The position numbers and the translations under genes are program-made. The notes beneath the pieces were generated by a model that was given only the letters and a program-made list of their open reading frames with translations, did not search any database and was not told the DNA's origin. Below, piece after piece: positions 34,300 to 47,299 of a stretch of DNA of 64,000 bases; position 1 is the first letter of the stretch, and every line of letters begins with the position of its first letter. Source of the stretch: Opisthorchis felineus (Eukaryota; Platyhelminthes; Trematoda; Opisthorchiida; Opisthorchiidae); the NCBI GenBank assembly GCA_004794785.1, contig SJOL01005876.1:12956-76955 (forward strand), read 5' to 3'.

Positions 34300-36250
34300 G
34301 TTTCAGCCGCCACAATTTCGCCCATCGACGTTTTGGGGAGGTAAAGTCGGTACCTGCGCTTTGGAGGCGGGGGCTGAAAAATTGATTTGCAGGATAAAAT
34401 TTGCTACCGCAGCTATGACCGATAAATATTTCAGGATTGAATGACAACAGAGTCGCATGCGATATCACACCGTATCCGATGGAATATTTCAAGCTGTTCG
34501 AATACATGGCCAACAAATCCTCCAAGTATTCAACCGTAAGCAGCATTAAAAACTGAGAGCATTCCAAATGCAAGGTTTTACGTCAAAAGATTAGAGTTCT
34601 TAAATTTCATTTTCACACACGCCTGAAGAACGCTAGAAATGCATTGACGCAGTAGAGAAAAGCGCGAAATCGCATTGTTGCTGTACGTTCTTGAGATAGG
34701 CCATCGGTCAGACCCATACCATAAACCAAAAGTACAGCCTATACACTGCCTGACAGTGAATTATTCTTGAGTTAGTCTGCCGTCACCCGCCACATCTGTA
34801 AAGCCCAATCATTCCTCTTGGTTTTCCGATCACTAAGTCCACCTTCTGACCTACGCAACTGCGTTGACGCACGCATCATCGCATGGGAAGAAGTAGACGT
34901 CTTTTTGCCTGGGTTTTTTGGGTTTGTGGGTTTGACAGGCAAATGTAGATCATCTTCAAAATCCTGTGACCATCGCGCGAGACAGTACACTGGAGCAAAT
35001 GAGTCAGCGGTTTAGGAATGCTCCTTTGCATTCAGTCGCCTCAAAGATGTGGTATAATCAGAACATTTTATGCGGCAGAAGCGTACTTTTAAGTTAGAGA
35101 TGAGTACATCCCTACAAGCCTTGTTGGCGGAACAGACCCAAGGCTGTCAACTGAACGATTGATAAGACATCGGAGTTGTTCATGTGCACTCATGGCGCAT
35201 AGCATTTTAATCGGCAAAATAAGGTACCTCTAGATTGCTACCGCACTAGTGAATGCCACGATCACCGATTTCATATTCTTGTGGTCATGTTTCAACAGGT
35301 TTGGCAGCTCCGACTAGATCACCTTTCCAAGCGCTATGGGATTTAGAACCAAGAAACAATTGCCTGTTGGTAATGTTGTGGAATATCGGTAGCTCGGGTG
35401 CGCTGCTTTGTTGTTGGTCTGTTCGCCGAGATTCGCAGTTGCACTGCAAACGTTTCATTACCAATCGAGGTGACACTCAACCCCGCAATGACAACGTCAC
35501 CCCGAGTGGCCAAGGTCGGCGAACAGACCAACAACCACAAAATTACCTAAGATGACGCTACAGACAACCACAATTTATCGTTGAGTGGGACCTCAACAAT
35601 GGCAGTAACCATGGCCTACCCCGAACTGTTGAACAGTAAGTCCGCTGTGTGTGCGTGTGTTGTGCCTCCCTTGACTTGAGGACAGGCACGGCTACTTGGT
35701 ATGACCGTTATGAATATGAAAAATACCACTGGGTGAATGGGTGATTTATATGACTGACCTGGTTGATTACACCTTTGGAGCCTCACCAAGTGCCTAGAGC
35801 CAGTGATTGATCGATTTCACAGGCGACGAGAGAGATGAACGAATCAGAGTGGTGTGAATCGACCAAACGTAGGTCTATTTCGAAAGGTTGGGACGAGCAT
35901 ACATGGGAGATTGATGTATTTCCGTGCGCAGTGTAATCATTTACGTGTATTCCTTCTCAGAAGCAGTGATCTTCCATCGTGACCACTACTACTTCGTTCC
36001 CGGAAATCGATAAAAAAGGCTTCGTCTCAATTCAACGGAATTTCTGTTTTCCAATGCAAATCCATGGATTCTTATCGGATTTTTAATGGAGTGGTGCGCA
36101 GACGTTTGCTTGCTTCATCGGGTGTTCAAATGTTTTCTCCCGTTATTGGTAAGCTAAGTGGTTGGTTATGCGGTCTACGGGTCAGGGTGACATTTCGCCG
36201 ATTAGTCACCGATTATCTTAGACTGCGTTATCGGCTAGGACACCTGGGTG
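34300..36250. repeat. Module E of unit 3 (non-coding)
   Basis: The part at 34930-35020 matches 9770-9860 and 23960-24050. The part at 35998-36190 matches 10735-10930 and 24430-24620. It carries a 175-bp insertion (35366-35540) that is absent from the equivalent places in units 1 and 4. Confidence 0.6.
35366..35540. mobile_element. MITE-like insertion with nested inverted repeats
   Basis: Units 1 (10620-10660) and 4 (48010-48065) run straight through this point, while unit 3 has 175 extra bases. The insert is bracketed by AATTGCCT (35358-35365) and AATTACCT (35541-35548), a likely 8-bp target duplication with one change. Inside it, a 19-bp perfect inverted repeat, TTGTTGGTCTGTTCGCCGA, pairs 35411-35429 with 35516-35534. 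A second near-perfect arm pair (around GAGGTGAC and GTCACCCC) lies within. The 8-bp duplication would fit an hAT-derived MITE, but the inverted repeats are not at the very ends, so the class is open. Confidence 0.5.
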
Positions 36251-37430
36251 TCGCAGTCAGAATACTGGAAGTCCGAGTTCGGCTGCAGTAGAAGGTTCTG
36301 CTGGTTGTCTGGATGGCGGCCTTTCAAACTCAAATCACAGTTGTCCGATAGTGTTGTCAGCTTGTAGAGTGGCGTTCGCACTTTAAGTCCTGTGGTGCTC
36401 GGTAACCACACAACCACCAAAAAAACTGCAACATTTTGAAGGAATTCGTCCCTTCAATAAGTGCATTGTGCCAGTGATGGACCGGTCACGAAACATCTGT
36501 AGCGAACAGTATTACAAAGTGCATCTGACCTTACATTAATCGGTTGATCTCACGACTATTATTTGGCAACGCCGATGAATGCAGTCTGTTAATTTTGCGC
36601 TTAACTCGACAGGCTCTAACCCTTGTATGTACAAATTACGAACACCTCCTACGCTACCTTTCCATTCACGTTCATGCTTTGTTTAACTGGCCTCATTTCC
36701 TGAAATCTGCAGCGAAACTTACGTCTCCAGATTGTGCGAGAGCCGAGGAACCCGATTATAGACATGCCTTTTGTTTATCTTACCGCCGTTAGAGTTGCTA
36801 CCTGGACGTATTGATGCGCTTGCTAAATACACACCGCTAAATACGCTAAATGGACGAACCGTTTAGGATGGACCTTTGTAAGTTACGATTTTGTTTGGAG
36901 TTAAGCGGACACAAGGGTGATGCTGTGCAAAAGAAAGCTGTGCAAGTAATCAGGTGTTCAAGTGACCGAGAATTACAGCTCGAATTCACTTGCCTCGGCC
37001 GATTGCACAATGTGTAATAGTGATATTCTGAAGGCGTCAAACGCTGTCAAACCGGTTTACTTTCCGCCCGTTTGCTAGTTGTGAGCGCAGATACTGAATG
37101 CATTCATTTTCGACTGACAAAGGAATTCTTACAAAAACGGTTGTCTACCTACGACAGCAGATACACGCTCCCGGGGAGAAGGAGGCTGTAGAATTTATGA
37201 TTCGCTTTTCTCGACTGTTTCAGAAGTTTGGTCCCAAAAATCTTGCTGGCCTTCGGTCAGCCATACCCCTCGGATCTTCGGCTGTCTTGACGAGCGCCAA
37301 AATTCTTCGCTTGAATGACGGCTAAGGTTGATCCATTCCCTTATGTGCTTGTATCCGCAGGAGCTTATAGGATATGCGTTCACATTCAAGCCCACCTTCT
37401 TTTGTGTTTTGCCGGAATAATCCTAATTCG
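36250..37430. other. Unit 3-specific stretch, no recognisable gene
   Basis: No counterpart was noted in the other units. Plus-strand frames at 36544-36792 and 37098-37325 have no recognised domain. Confidence 0.35.
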
Positions 37431-37437
37431 AACGTAC

Positions 37438-38375
37438 TTTCGCAGCACTTTGCGAGAAAGCCTAGAGTGAGAAAACAGACACTTCCGTAATTTAATGTTA
37501 GTTATTTGAACGAGCACTATTTACAGTGTTGATGTGAACACTTCATCCACAAGAGTGTATTTATTTCAAGAAATTATACTGCCATATATATCGAATATCG
37601 TCCCAACTGAATCATAATCCGGCATCTGATCATCCCTTTCATTTGCAAAATATCATAAATTCAGTTGAGGATCATTTGGATCCCACCGGATGCAAACTAG
37701 TTTTTAAGTGGGTGCATTTGGTGGTAGTTTGTTAACTTACATAAGGGAACATACTCTGAAAGCAGACCGTTGAGCTCTCCAACTAAAATAAACGGAAAGA
37801 GATTGTATGGACGTTTTGTTTCTCAGCATGAAAGTGCAGAAATTGCTACGAGTGTCAGGTGAAACTTGTCTTCACCCAGCACTGTAATGAGGACGGAGAA
37901 AGCAGAATAAATTTACATATCCTACTGAAGAAGGGATACAGCATGGATGAGGGGGGTTTTCTGTCTCTTCTTGAGGTGATAGCAAACTAACTCATAATTA
38001 CTTCCGAATAATCTAACCACCACCTTTTAATGTTGACTTCCATTAATGTAAATTACCAAGATTATCTATGTATGTCACCATGTTATAGACAATTATAATC
38101 CCTAGAATCGATATTACTCATAAGTTTGCAGCCCAGGACCGATTTCGCCCTTCTTGGGGCTCATCAGTTAGACGCAGCTCCTGCGTTACGTCAAACTTTT
38201 ATCCTAACTGAACCAAAATTTTATGAAGTTCCCGAAGTGCGTTCGCTAAACAGAAGTAACTTCCGATTATAAAATGAAGCATTCAGTTAAAATAGTGACC
38301 ATACTCACGATGACGTTGGGACGTCACGATCCTCGCGAGGTAAACTAACAGCAACACAACGCTGCCGACTTTCAT
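37438..38375 (-). CDS. Micro-exon secreted-peptide gene, unit 3 (exons 1-4; exon 3 damaged)
   Basis: Exon 1 is 38309-38375 (67 nt): MKVGSVVLLLVYLARIVTSQ and two further codons, ending in phase 1 before GTGAGTAT. Exon 2 is 37741-37782 (42 nt) and gives L-GELNGLLSEYVPL. Against unit 1, three of its five changed codons are silent. Exon 3 is 37525-37578 (54 nt), in register with FLE-TLL-KC of unit 1, but it has a TAA as its second codon and a weak donor, GTAAAT. Exon 4 is 37438-37461 (24 nt; acceptor CACTCTAG, donor GTACGT) and gives CFLAKCCE. Introns of 526, 162 and 63 nt match unit 1 closely for the last two. Because exon 3 is phase 1-1, skipping it would keep the frame open, so this copy could still be active. 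The terminal exon is unknown. Confidence 0.5.
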
Positions 38376-38423
38376 TTCAGTGTGATTATTCAACCAACCT
38401 ACTTTGACACGCATCGACTTTGT

Positions 38424-38431
38424 CTTTTATA
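38424..38431 (-). promoter_or_regulatory. TATA box of micro-exon gene, unit 3
   Basis: TATAAAAG lies about 50 bp upstream of the ATG at 38375, within the context GTGTCCTAATTAAGGCACG that units 1 and 4 also share. An ATTGG element lies at 38504-38508. Confidence 0.6.
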
Positions 38432-38509
38432 CGTGCCTTAATTAGGACACCCTCGCTGGATAGGAAAAGGCCAACGAGAATAGAGCTCATCCTGAGGCGC
38501 CTAATTGGG

Positions 38510-41500
38510 CATTAGTTTGTACCAAATAGTTGTTTTGTTAGGCGTTCGACCTGAACACATCCATTTGTCAAATAGGGTGAAATGGAAGTATTCATCTTGT
38601 AGACGTCTCGCGAATGCCTAAAGTACTCTATGCTTAGGAACCGAATGGAGAGTTTATGCTCACACTCTGCGTGCGAGAAATTCTGTACAGCTGTTTCATT
38701 CTGGTTTTCTGAATTTCGTGAAATGTCCACTGATCACGCTTGCCCATTTGGAGGAAACAACAACGGAGTCCACCTTGGATTTCAGCATAGATTGCAGGTC
38801 TCCATGTTCCGATCACCCGAATTTCTCGATTAAACACCACTTGGTACGCATGTGATGAGAAACACAAAGTTCATTTGCAAATGAGTGTTACTCACAGGAC
38901 ATCGCCCGGTTCAATCATCACCTTGCAAATGTCATCCAGATCTGCTGGTGGTGCTGGACCAGCATGTTGGAGGATTTAGACCGACTCGCAGGAACAGTCC
39001 CCATCAAGATGATCCTTAAATGAAGTATTTTGCTGCTAAGAGCGCACGATGTAACCGAATATATTTTGTCTGAATGATGGATGACATTTTGAATTAGCAG
39101 TACGTTGGCTGCTGCGCCGTACCTGTTCTCTCCTCTCGTTTACCTATAGCAAATACTGTCATCCGAAACTTTTTACTTGTCGGCATTTTATATCATTCTT
39201 AACGGCAAATGGCGTATGTGAATGATCGTGTATTATGGCAGCGATTTTTCAATTTGACGATTTGAGCGCATAGGAGAATGTAAAACGGAAGACCCTATTG
39301 TGGTCTACCTCCTAAAAAACCTGTTCGAAGTAGACTCCGCTTGTAAATCCGTCCAAGCATTTCGTAGGAAAAGACATAAGTTGGGATGATAATAGTACAG
39401 TTCACTAAAGCGGTTGCATACGGGCAAACGCATTCCGCCAAACCATTTGCACACGATGCAGGGAGCTTTCGGATTTTTGTTGTGATTGTTGTTTTGCTAA
39501 ATGCCGGTCACCTTGAGGAAATTGCGATTTCAGAACACGATCTGGTAGTCTTACCCTGGAGATCGATTGAATAAAACACTTCCCACCCTGACACCTAAAT
39601 TCTTTAGGAGTGGAATGCCAAAAGCAGTGGCCCGAAAGTAGACGAATAAGAGCCTGTGTTTCGACTTGATATCATTCCATCATAATCCTGAATTTCGTAC
39701 GGATATTCGCAAAATGAACAACAATCGGATCACGCTTTCCCAAGTAAGGTCAATTTGGCCTGATCACTAGTGTTAACAGTGCTTGCCTTTGGATCAGCGG
39801 TACACGTCCACCGTCCACGAACTGCTCCTAGTGTGTGTTTGGCCGACCAAACATGATGCTGATTTTTTCCGATATACGCGCGCCTTGAGATGAGCACTTT
39901 CCAAAAATTTGTGTCACCGGATCCGCGTGAAGTTCCGTGGACTAATGTTGAAACGAGCCAAGGCAAATTACATCCTGCCATTCATGATTCCTTGATGGTT
40001 ATGTGAAATCCAGCAAATAATTGTCCCTGAAAACAACCAAGTGGCGTAATATTTTAGAAAGCGTTGAAGCTTGTCAGATCGGTTCAGCAGTACTCTATGA
40101 ACTCCCCAGGATACAGTTTACAACAATGTTTACGGTTGTGCTAATGAGCGCTTACACATAAATACAATAGAGACTAGTGAATGTTTCTCCCCTTTCTCAA
40201 AGGCTTCTTATCTGTTGTTTTGGTATCCGGCTCAAGGACATTGCAACCCAATCGTCGTCTGCCGCAGTAAAGTCATTATTTCTTTCTCTGCCACCCGTCA
40301 TCAAGATGCTAGCATAAATTTTCCGTTTCTCTCGTACGATAGATCATCTCTGGAAATATTTTAGGCATTCTTGCAATGCGGTCTTTTTTGCGTCTTTTTT
40401 GTTGACACTGCTGTTTTAAACGTTCACCATTACTTAGAGTTATCGCTACCTTCGTTCATTAGTATCTGTGCGTGTCCGGCCACGAGCAACCATATAGTCG
40501 TTGTCCACCTACCGTTTATCCTGCCCCCTTGGCAAGCCGTCGTGTTGTGGCCTTCCTTTGAAATGGCACCCTGTATATCTACCGCCGACATATTTTGTAC
40601 GACCCATTTGCATGAAATGGATAAAAAAGTTCTTCTGTAAGTTGCCTAATTATGCCACAATAGATTATGTCTGACACTAACAAATAATTTAACTACTACT
40701 CCACTCACGGGTGATGAGCAGTAATTCAACCGTGATGTTTGAAAAAAGGCGGTGAGAGGTAAACATCGCAAACGTGGAAGACAGGCAACTTTCAGCACGA
40801 CGGGAAACTAGTGACAGCATAGTTTCATCAGTTTTCATCACTGATGCTTCGCTGCCGTATGAGAGTGCAACCACTAAATGTGACCAGGTAGAATGGGCGG
40901 CGTCGAGGCTGGAGAATCGATGTCGGGATGCCTGAGCCTGTCGGCGCAGGCTGTTGCGGCCAAAACCGATGCATTGAAACAAGTTCGTTAGACGTTACTG
41001 ACGGACCTACAAGAAAAGAGTTAATAATGTGTTGGGGGGGCGAAGGAGAATTATTTAAAAAACAACAACAAGAGAGACGTCAGCAGTGGTGTGCTTCCGC
41101 TTACTCGCATGTTCTGTGTGTATTAATTGACGCGACCCGGATGATGACACCATATGGTGGTGGATGTGAGCAGAGATACAGTCAGGGCACGCAGACCTAG
41201 ACAGGAGGATGTTTGGTGTCCTTATCCGAAACCTTTGGCTCAAAAGCCTGATGGCAAGTGTATCGTCCATTACTTTGACATTTGAAATTCCCAACGTTTC
41301 TTCTGTCCCTATTTGTAACCCAGCTCCACTTTTGTGTTCAGTGCGTGTGTATGAACTGGCGTTCGTTTGGCCCTACCACTTGCCTCATTTGACCTTGAGG
41401 TCATCCAGCCATTTTGTGGCCGAACTTATGCACGTGTGACTGTCTCACGTGGGAGCCTATTTGCTCATTTGTTTCATTCTTTTGTAGTCCAAGTGGACCA

Positions 41501-41700
41501 TTTGTTGTGGACGAGTATCTATTGTCGAGTAACGTATAGGAACCCAGGTCCGACTTTGCTTTGCCTTCCCGGAGGTTATGGTATTACGTGCCACGCGGAG
41601 ATACCGTTTAGCCGTTACAGCAAGGATGCAATGTTCGGTTGAACATCCAAATGCATTTATATTTTTTCATATAATAAGTAACCACGCCTGTTCCAAACTC
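38510..41700. repeat. Modules A and B of unit 4 (non-coding)
   Basis: The part at 39120-39230 matches 660-770 and 51880-51990, and 39500-39590 matches 27430-27500 and 52080-52160. The part at 40020-40080 matches 15824-15880, 40180-40320 matches 16240-16510, and 40440-40560 matches 16600-16680. No conserved gene was found. Confidence 0.55.
40689..40982 (-). pseudogene. Possible LINE C-terminal fragment
   Basis: A minus-strand frame contains ALSYGSEASVMKTDE, which resembles the LLYGSE-W--K segment found beyond the reverse transcriptase of RTE/CR1-type LINEs. Nothing else of a LINE is recognisable nearby, so this is a weak call. Confidence 0.3.
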
Positions 41701-43850
41701 TAACCTGGATGGCCAGGATCCTGTTTACGTTACGCTTCTAATCACGGGCAAACCTACTATTGGAGACCTGTGAGTGTCGCACGGACAACCTGAAGTATAG
41801 CTTAGCAGTTTACGAAGGCGCACTAATCGTCACACCACGATCAGGCCCAGTCTCTCCGTATCGTTTTATTTCGCCTGTAGGCTGTTTCGGACGGTTCTCT
41901 TTTGCACAAAGGCCCATGTGTTGTTTGCCTCCGATGGGCCCCTTCGGCGAAGTAATCGCTCACTGAGGTTCGGCCGCACTGGCTTGAGCAGTATATTAAG
42001 GTAAGTATTCTTCGATCAAAAGTCCTCAGTTTGTTGCATCCTTTCCATAGTTAGAACAGAAAATTGGAAGAATTACGACGCGTAAACTAAGCCACATATT
42101 TTTTACGTCCTTTCAAGCAACCCAGAGAGTTTTCTTATAGCGGCATCATCAACTCCAGGATTTGACCTAGCAGCCACTCAAAAAATATTAACATCAACAC
42201 ATGAGAATATAAAAGAGGGTCACGTCGGCTAGTGTGTAAAGAGGAGAGTTTTTCTGTCAATGTGATTAAAGACGATCTCGTTATATGCCATAATTACGAC
42301 AAGCAATAAAATACAAATGTAGGATGAAAGTATTTGCATAGTGGCTGGATAAAAATTGGAATAGTGCACCCAATCGGACAAATGCGGCCACAGAATGATA
42401 GCTCCAGTTCTTTGAATTACCCTGGAGTTCCATATTATTCCGAAAATTACGAACTCATGGTAAGGTTCAGGTTTGTTTGTTCGGACCGCAAGCTAGCGCA
42501 TCCCGTCTAGCCTGGACAACATTTAGAAATATTTTATCTGCCCACTAGCCGTGCGTACACATTCAACCTTTTGCATTATCCATGTTGGATCTTTGGCGAA
42601 GCTCACTGCTGACTCAAGAAATCAACGGGAATCTAGGTTTAGGTTTTGAATATTAGCAATGCCACCTTCCAGTTTCTGAACAACACAGAAACCGTTGGCT
42701 TTCAAGGCTCACTTGTGTGTATGCAGGCGATTGGATTTGGTTACGAAGAATGATCGCGTTTATAACATTCCCCATGCAGGACAGTGCCTTTGGCCCTGCT
42801 CAGTTTGGCCTAAATTCTGTTTGTTGTAAGTAGATGTGATCGTTGAATTTTGGAAGCCCTCAGTTACACCCTACGTGAAGCTCATCGGTTGGGTGTAGTT
42901 CACGATTTCTCTCTATCAAATAGTCTCCCTGATTCATCCTATGATTCACGTGCCGGTCAAATTGGTTATATTAAGCATGTAATTATGCAAGTTAGAGTGA
43001 TGGCAACTTGGTGGCGGCTTAAGACAGAGCAAAACCGAGGTTGAGTCAACAGTGGAACGGGGTTATTCTTTCAGAAATCCCGGACAGGGTTAGGCTGATT
43101 CAGCGGTTTTCTTTCGGGGAATATCTGATCTCATCGCGTACCAACCAAACTTGCAGGGAACCAGTAGACCAGGAGAAAAGCGCGCTTTTAGGGAGGCGGT
43201 CTGTTACGATTGTTGTCTACGTTTTATTAAGAACTCTTATATATTTTATTTATTTTATTCATTTATTTAGTTAGAACATCACTTTGACGAAACTGCGTGG
43301 AATACGACGACCGGAAGAGTCCCATCATGAACAAAACCGGTAGAGTTCTGGCGGAGAGATCTCGGTAGCCCTGTGAATAGACTGTAGAAAGCATTGTACA
43401 GATTTGCGTATTACTAATGAGAAATGTTATACAACCGACATTTCGGTCACCCTTAGTTATCGACATCCTTAGATAGAACAGTATTCCAGAGCAGGATATG
43501 GAGGTTAATCAGTAATTTCATGTACTCCATAAGGATGTTTTTTTTCAAGATCCAAGACCGCAAGACGTCGATGCATACCCCACATGGAAGTTCGGAACAA
43601 CTGGGTCATCGGAGAATGAGGCTATTCTTAGATTAGGTTATTTGTTGTCCATTTGTTAATGAGAAATAAGCGTGCACGCCACAATAGGTGCAATAATCTA
43701 GAGAAATGCTTTCCAGAAAATGGGCAGTGCTAGGAAAGCTAGGGTTTCGCAAGCGAAAAACACAGCTAAAATATTTTGCCAAAACTCAGTGGCACAAATT
43801 GAATGCGCTGGTGTGTTTGGGTTTGCAGCATTTCCGGTATTTATTCGCGA
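41700..43850. repeat. Modules C/D of unit 4 (non-coding)
   Basis: The part at 42080-42200 is the upstream flank of the ZNF-B relic, whose fingers are deleted here. The part at 42390-42890 matches 19040-19330, 43120-43170 matches 30865-30900, and 43560-43740 matches 32830-33030. An AT-rich run lies at 43225-43270. Confidence 0.5.
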
Positions 43851-43949
43851 AGGAAACTCATTCTACGAATGTCAGGAGCCAGTAGAAACGTACCAACCAA
43901 AGTGGCCAATGTGGAGGAGGGCGGTGCAACCCGGAGAGCTAAGTTGTTG

Positions 43950-46150
43950 AGCGATTCCACTTTGTTATTTAGGCATACTTTTATCCCGCTCACGATTTAA
44001 ATCTTTCGGAGCCGTCATACGATATGACATATATAGCAGAATAGTGGCATAGTCTGAAATCAATACTGAAATTTTGGAAGTGTTCGCCTGTGGAATTCCA
44101 TATCCGAGGACGACTATTGTTGCTGGTGGTGTGAAGAGATGCGGGAATTTTTGATAGAGATCTCGCCCTGTAAGTGAAGCGAGTCCACAATGACAAGTCG
44201 CGAAGCACTTTGTAGTTTTTCAGCTTTTTGAAAGTCAGCAGCACATACCACACGGAGCTCACACAGTTTCGATGAAAGAACTGGCCCATATACCGTTTCA
44301 GTGCGAGTTAGTTCAGTCGCTCTTGGTCCGATGGTTGTGAGCTCGAAACATTCCGAAGTTTTGTGAGACGCCCGCTGCTGATGCTTCCCATTAAGGATGA
44401 AACAATTGTACAATGCTCCCCGGCATTTCTGCATACAATAGCTTCGCTGACAGGACGAAACCCCGAATAAAGCTATCCACTTCTTCTGTGAGCTCTTAGT
44501 CCGGAATACAAGTTGTGTGCGGCCACATAAAAAGAGTATGCCAAGTGAAACATACATCACGTACCATCAAAGCAGTGTAAGATGTTCACCTGTTAATCCC
44601 GCTTGAAAATAATTTCGAGTGATTAGAATACCTTCTAACTAAGATTGAGAACTGACCAAAAACCCGGTAGTTATTACACTTGGATAGAATTGGTGAAAAA
44701 TCCGAAATAGATTCGCACTGTGGGGGGTAACCAGACAAAAAATAGCCCAGAATAAGAAACCAGCGCCGGATAAGCTGACAACACTATCGACCAATAGGGA
44801 TACGGGTTTGAGAAGAGGCCCTGCAGCCAACCACCAGAGCTTTCCACTGTAGGTCAACTCAGATTTCGGTGATCCAACTAGCAACGCCTAGTTGTTTTGC
44901 CCAGTACTGCTATTTAAAACAATCGGTAACATTGAACAAGAAAGGATCGGACGACTACATCTGCCATGCGAAGGATTCTGATTGTGAAATAATAAAAGCT
45001 ATGTTTTTGCTGAGCTTTCCGTGGTGTAGTACTATACAAAAGGATACTGAAATATATTGGACAACCCAAGGTCTCTCATACGCTTGTTCAACCTTATCCG
45101 GTAGGCGCATCCCTCCAATTTTCCGTCAATTTGATGTTCTAATGGAACCCAGATTGTACGAACTTCGCCGAACGCACTCATTTGTAATCAACTTGGTCTT
45201 CACTGAGATTCCCCAAGAGCCATGCAGGTCTTTCGCGGATTGGTTTGCAGAATGAGAACTTAATGATGGTGGAGTTCAAGACCGGGGAGTCGTTTGCTGG
45301 AAGGTGATGAAAATTAGAAGGTACAAACTATTAGGACTATAACTTGCTACATGTTACAGGGGCATGCTATCAATGTTTGCAATCAAAACATATCCAAACA
45401 ACGCAGCTAAACAGAGTTGAATAAGCTCGTCTTAGAAACTTAGAAATAAAGTTGTCCCAAATTATAGTCTTCAGAATGTTATACCATAGGCCGTGGTGTT
45501 CCTACTCATTGTTTTTCAGTAGGTCAGATATGTCGATTGATTTCTGTATAGTGAAAGGTTTATTTGGACTGCAGTGTAGGATGCATTTCGGTTGTACAAC
45601 GCCAATGGGCGAGATAGTCCTGGCCAATACCAGGTCATGATAACGACATTAAACGAAATAACGACACACTTGACAACCGGCCAAGTTTTTAATACGCGAA
45701 CCGATTCTGTGACTCTTCATTGGCGATAAGGGAAGCGAAAAGTTTGCGGGGAAACACAAGGATTACCAATACAATCGCCAATCTGGTACGAAGCACAGCT
45801 TGTCGTTTAAACCTTGCTAGAGGTTAAAATATCCGATAAGACATCAAATAATTGGCAAACAAGGCTACTAATTTTGAATATACTCATGGATGCGCTCGTG
45901 GGGATAGGATTGTTTGAAACGTTTTAATCGCCCAGAAGTTTTACTGAGTGCAAGGAAGTTTCTAGTGGGCTTCTTTGGACGAAATTAAGGTACAAAATGA
46001 AGTAGCCCGCAAAACCGCGGAATTCGCCAATTTCGAGTCCTGCTTTGTGGCATGCGAAACGGGAGATTCCGCCACTTGAAAACTCGGGGGCCCTGATGAC
46101 CAAATAAAAAAATACCCCAAATGTTAGGAATGAAATTATCTACTGATTTG
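43950..46150. repeat. Module B1 of unit 4 (non-coding)
   Basis: The part at 45260-45490 matches 4480-4730, and 45660-45800 matches 5560-5700. A 148-codon minus-strand frame at 44114-44560 begins MMYVSLGILFLC. Its first ~25 codons resemble those of a 137-codon frame at 56582-56995 in unit 5, but the remainder runs through the SINE and is not homologous, so no gene is called. Confidence 0.5.
44311..44470 (+). mobile_element. tRNA-headed SINE, copy 3 (head decayed)
   Basis: The body CCCATTAAGGATGAAACAATTG, CTCCCCGG and GCTTCGCTGACAGGACGAAAC is well kept. The tRNA-like head (TGGTCCGATGGTTGTGAG) is poor. Confidence 0.5.
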
Positions 46151-46204
46151 AACGTGTACACGGAACCAAAGGAAGCAGCTCGTAGAAATCTGAGCAGTTT
46201 GCCC

Positions 46205-46335
46205 TTGCAATGTGTACGTATGCGCATGTGCTTGTGGAAAAGTGTGATAGAATGAGTGCGTGGGTGTGGTAGTTGCGCGCTGGGCATGTGCATGGGAAAC
46301 ACGTGTGTGGTGTGTGTTCATGCTAGCATGTGCGC
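46205..46335. repeat. Alternating GT/GC tract, unit 4
   Basis: A more decayed version of the tract found 0.25-0.4 kb beyond ZNF-A in units 1-3. Confidence 0.6.
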
Positions 46336-46608
46336 ACAGCGATCGATAGTTTATGAACCTGTGTCACATTCGGGCGCCATGCGCGATGAGGGACAGTGGC
46401 GATGGGCGGAAAGTGAGCCGTGAGAAAGCAGGCCAGAAGGAGGGATTTATAGCCATATGACAAAGACGTCACGCATGGATTCCCATCCACATTTGATGCA
46501 GAGTTTATAAATAAAATGAATAGTCCAGTAAAGTCCGAAACACACGTCAGTTGAAAATTTCAATGCGGACGAATGGTGATTTGTAGAACTGTTCAGTGTA
46601 CTCGATTG

Positions 46609-47273
46609 TCAATGTTCTCCTTGTTCAACACCGTGCACGAGTTCAATATGTCTTCTAAGTAAATATGAACGACTGAACGTCTTAGCACATTGGTGGCATC
46701 GTTTTTGGTAGCCTCTGCTACGCACTTCTCTGATATGTCGCAAAAGCTGCTGTTTCTCGCTGAGAAGCCTTCCGCATTCATCACACATATGACGCTCTCC
46801 TTGGCCGTGTATTGATTTTCTATGTATTGAAGATTACTCCAGCTTTTGAAATTCATTCCACAGTCGGGGCACGGGTTACCTCTTTCTTCTGATTCTCGAA
46901 CTTGTTCACTTGGTGTAGTTGAAGGCAGATAGTCAACCTGATTTGCGTGCGTTTTCCTCACGTGCCTATGAAGACCATGTTTATGCTTGAAAGAACACAT
47001 ACATAGACTGCAGTGAAAATCGCGAATGTTTGAGTGGGATTTTTGATGCTTCAGGGATGTGGAAAGGTGAACAAATGATTTGTCGCATGCGGAACACTTG
47101 TGACTTCTGTCAAGATTATTCGGGTATGATGAGTTATCTGTCACCTCAGTTCGCTCCTCCGCATCCTGGAGTTGTTCAACGTCCTGTGCCGATCCGGTGT
47201 TGATTGCATGTGCTATTTTGGAAAATAATGGTGGTGAGAACATGCCAGTTTCATGAAAAACAGACATAGACAT
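46609..47273 (-). pseudogene. C2H2 zinc-finger pseudogene (ZNF-A), unit 4
   Basis: Fingers 1-3 begin in frame (HKCSACDKSF, FHCSLCMCSF, NPCPDCGMNF). A one-base deletion near 46826, just after NLQ in finger 3, then throws the rest out of frame. In the original frame fingers 4 and 5 are still legible (CDECGRLL and CHQCAKTFSR) and end with HGVEQGEH and a stop at 46609-46611. The second His of finger 4 has become Arg. The N-terminal part reads HAINTGSAQDVEQLQ. The shared candidate acceptor lies at 47213-47214. The clean single lesion implies rather recent loss. Confidence 0.8.
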
Positions 47274-47299
47274 TGATGACTTATTACAAAAGCAAAGAA

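Noticed and set aside
44114..44560. 148-codon minus-strand frame beginning MMYVSL as a conserved gene with 56582-56995
   Set aside because: Similarity is limited to about the first 25 codons, and the rest runs through a SINE in one copy and module B1 sequence in the other.
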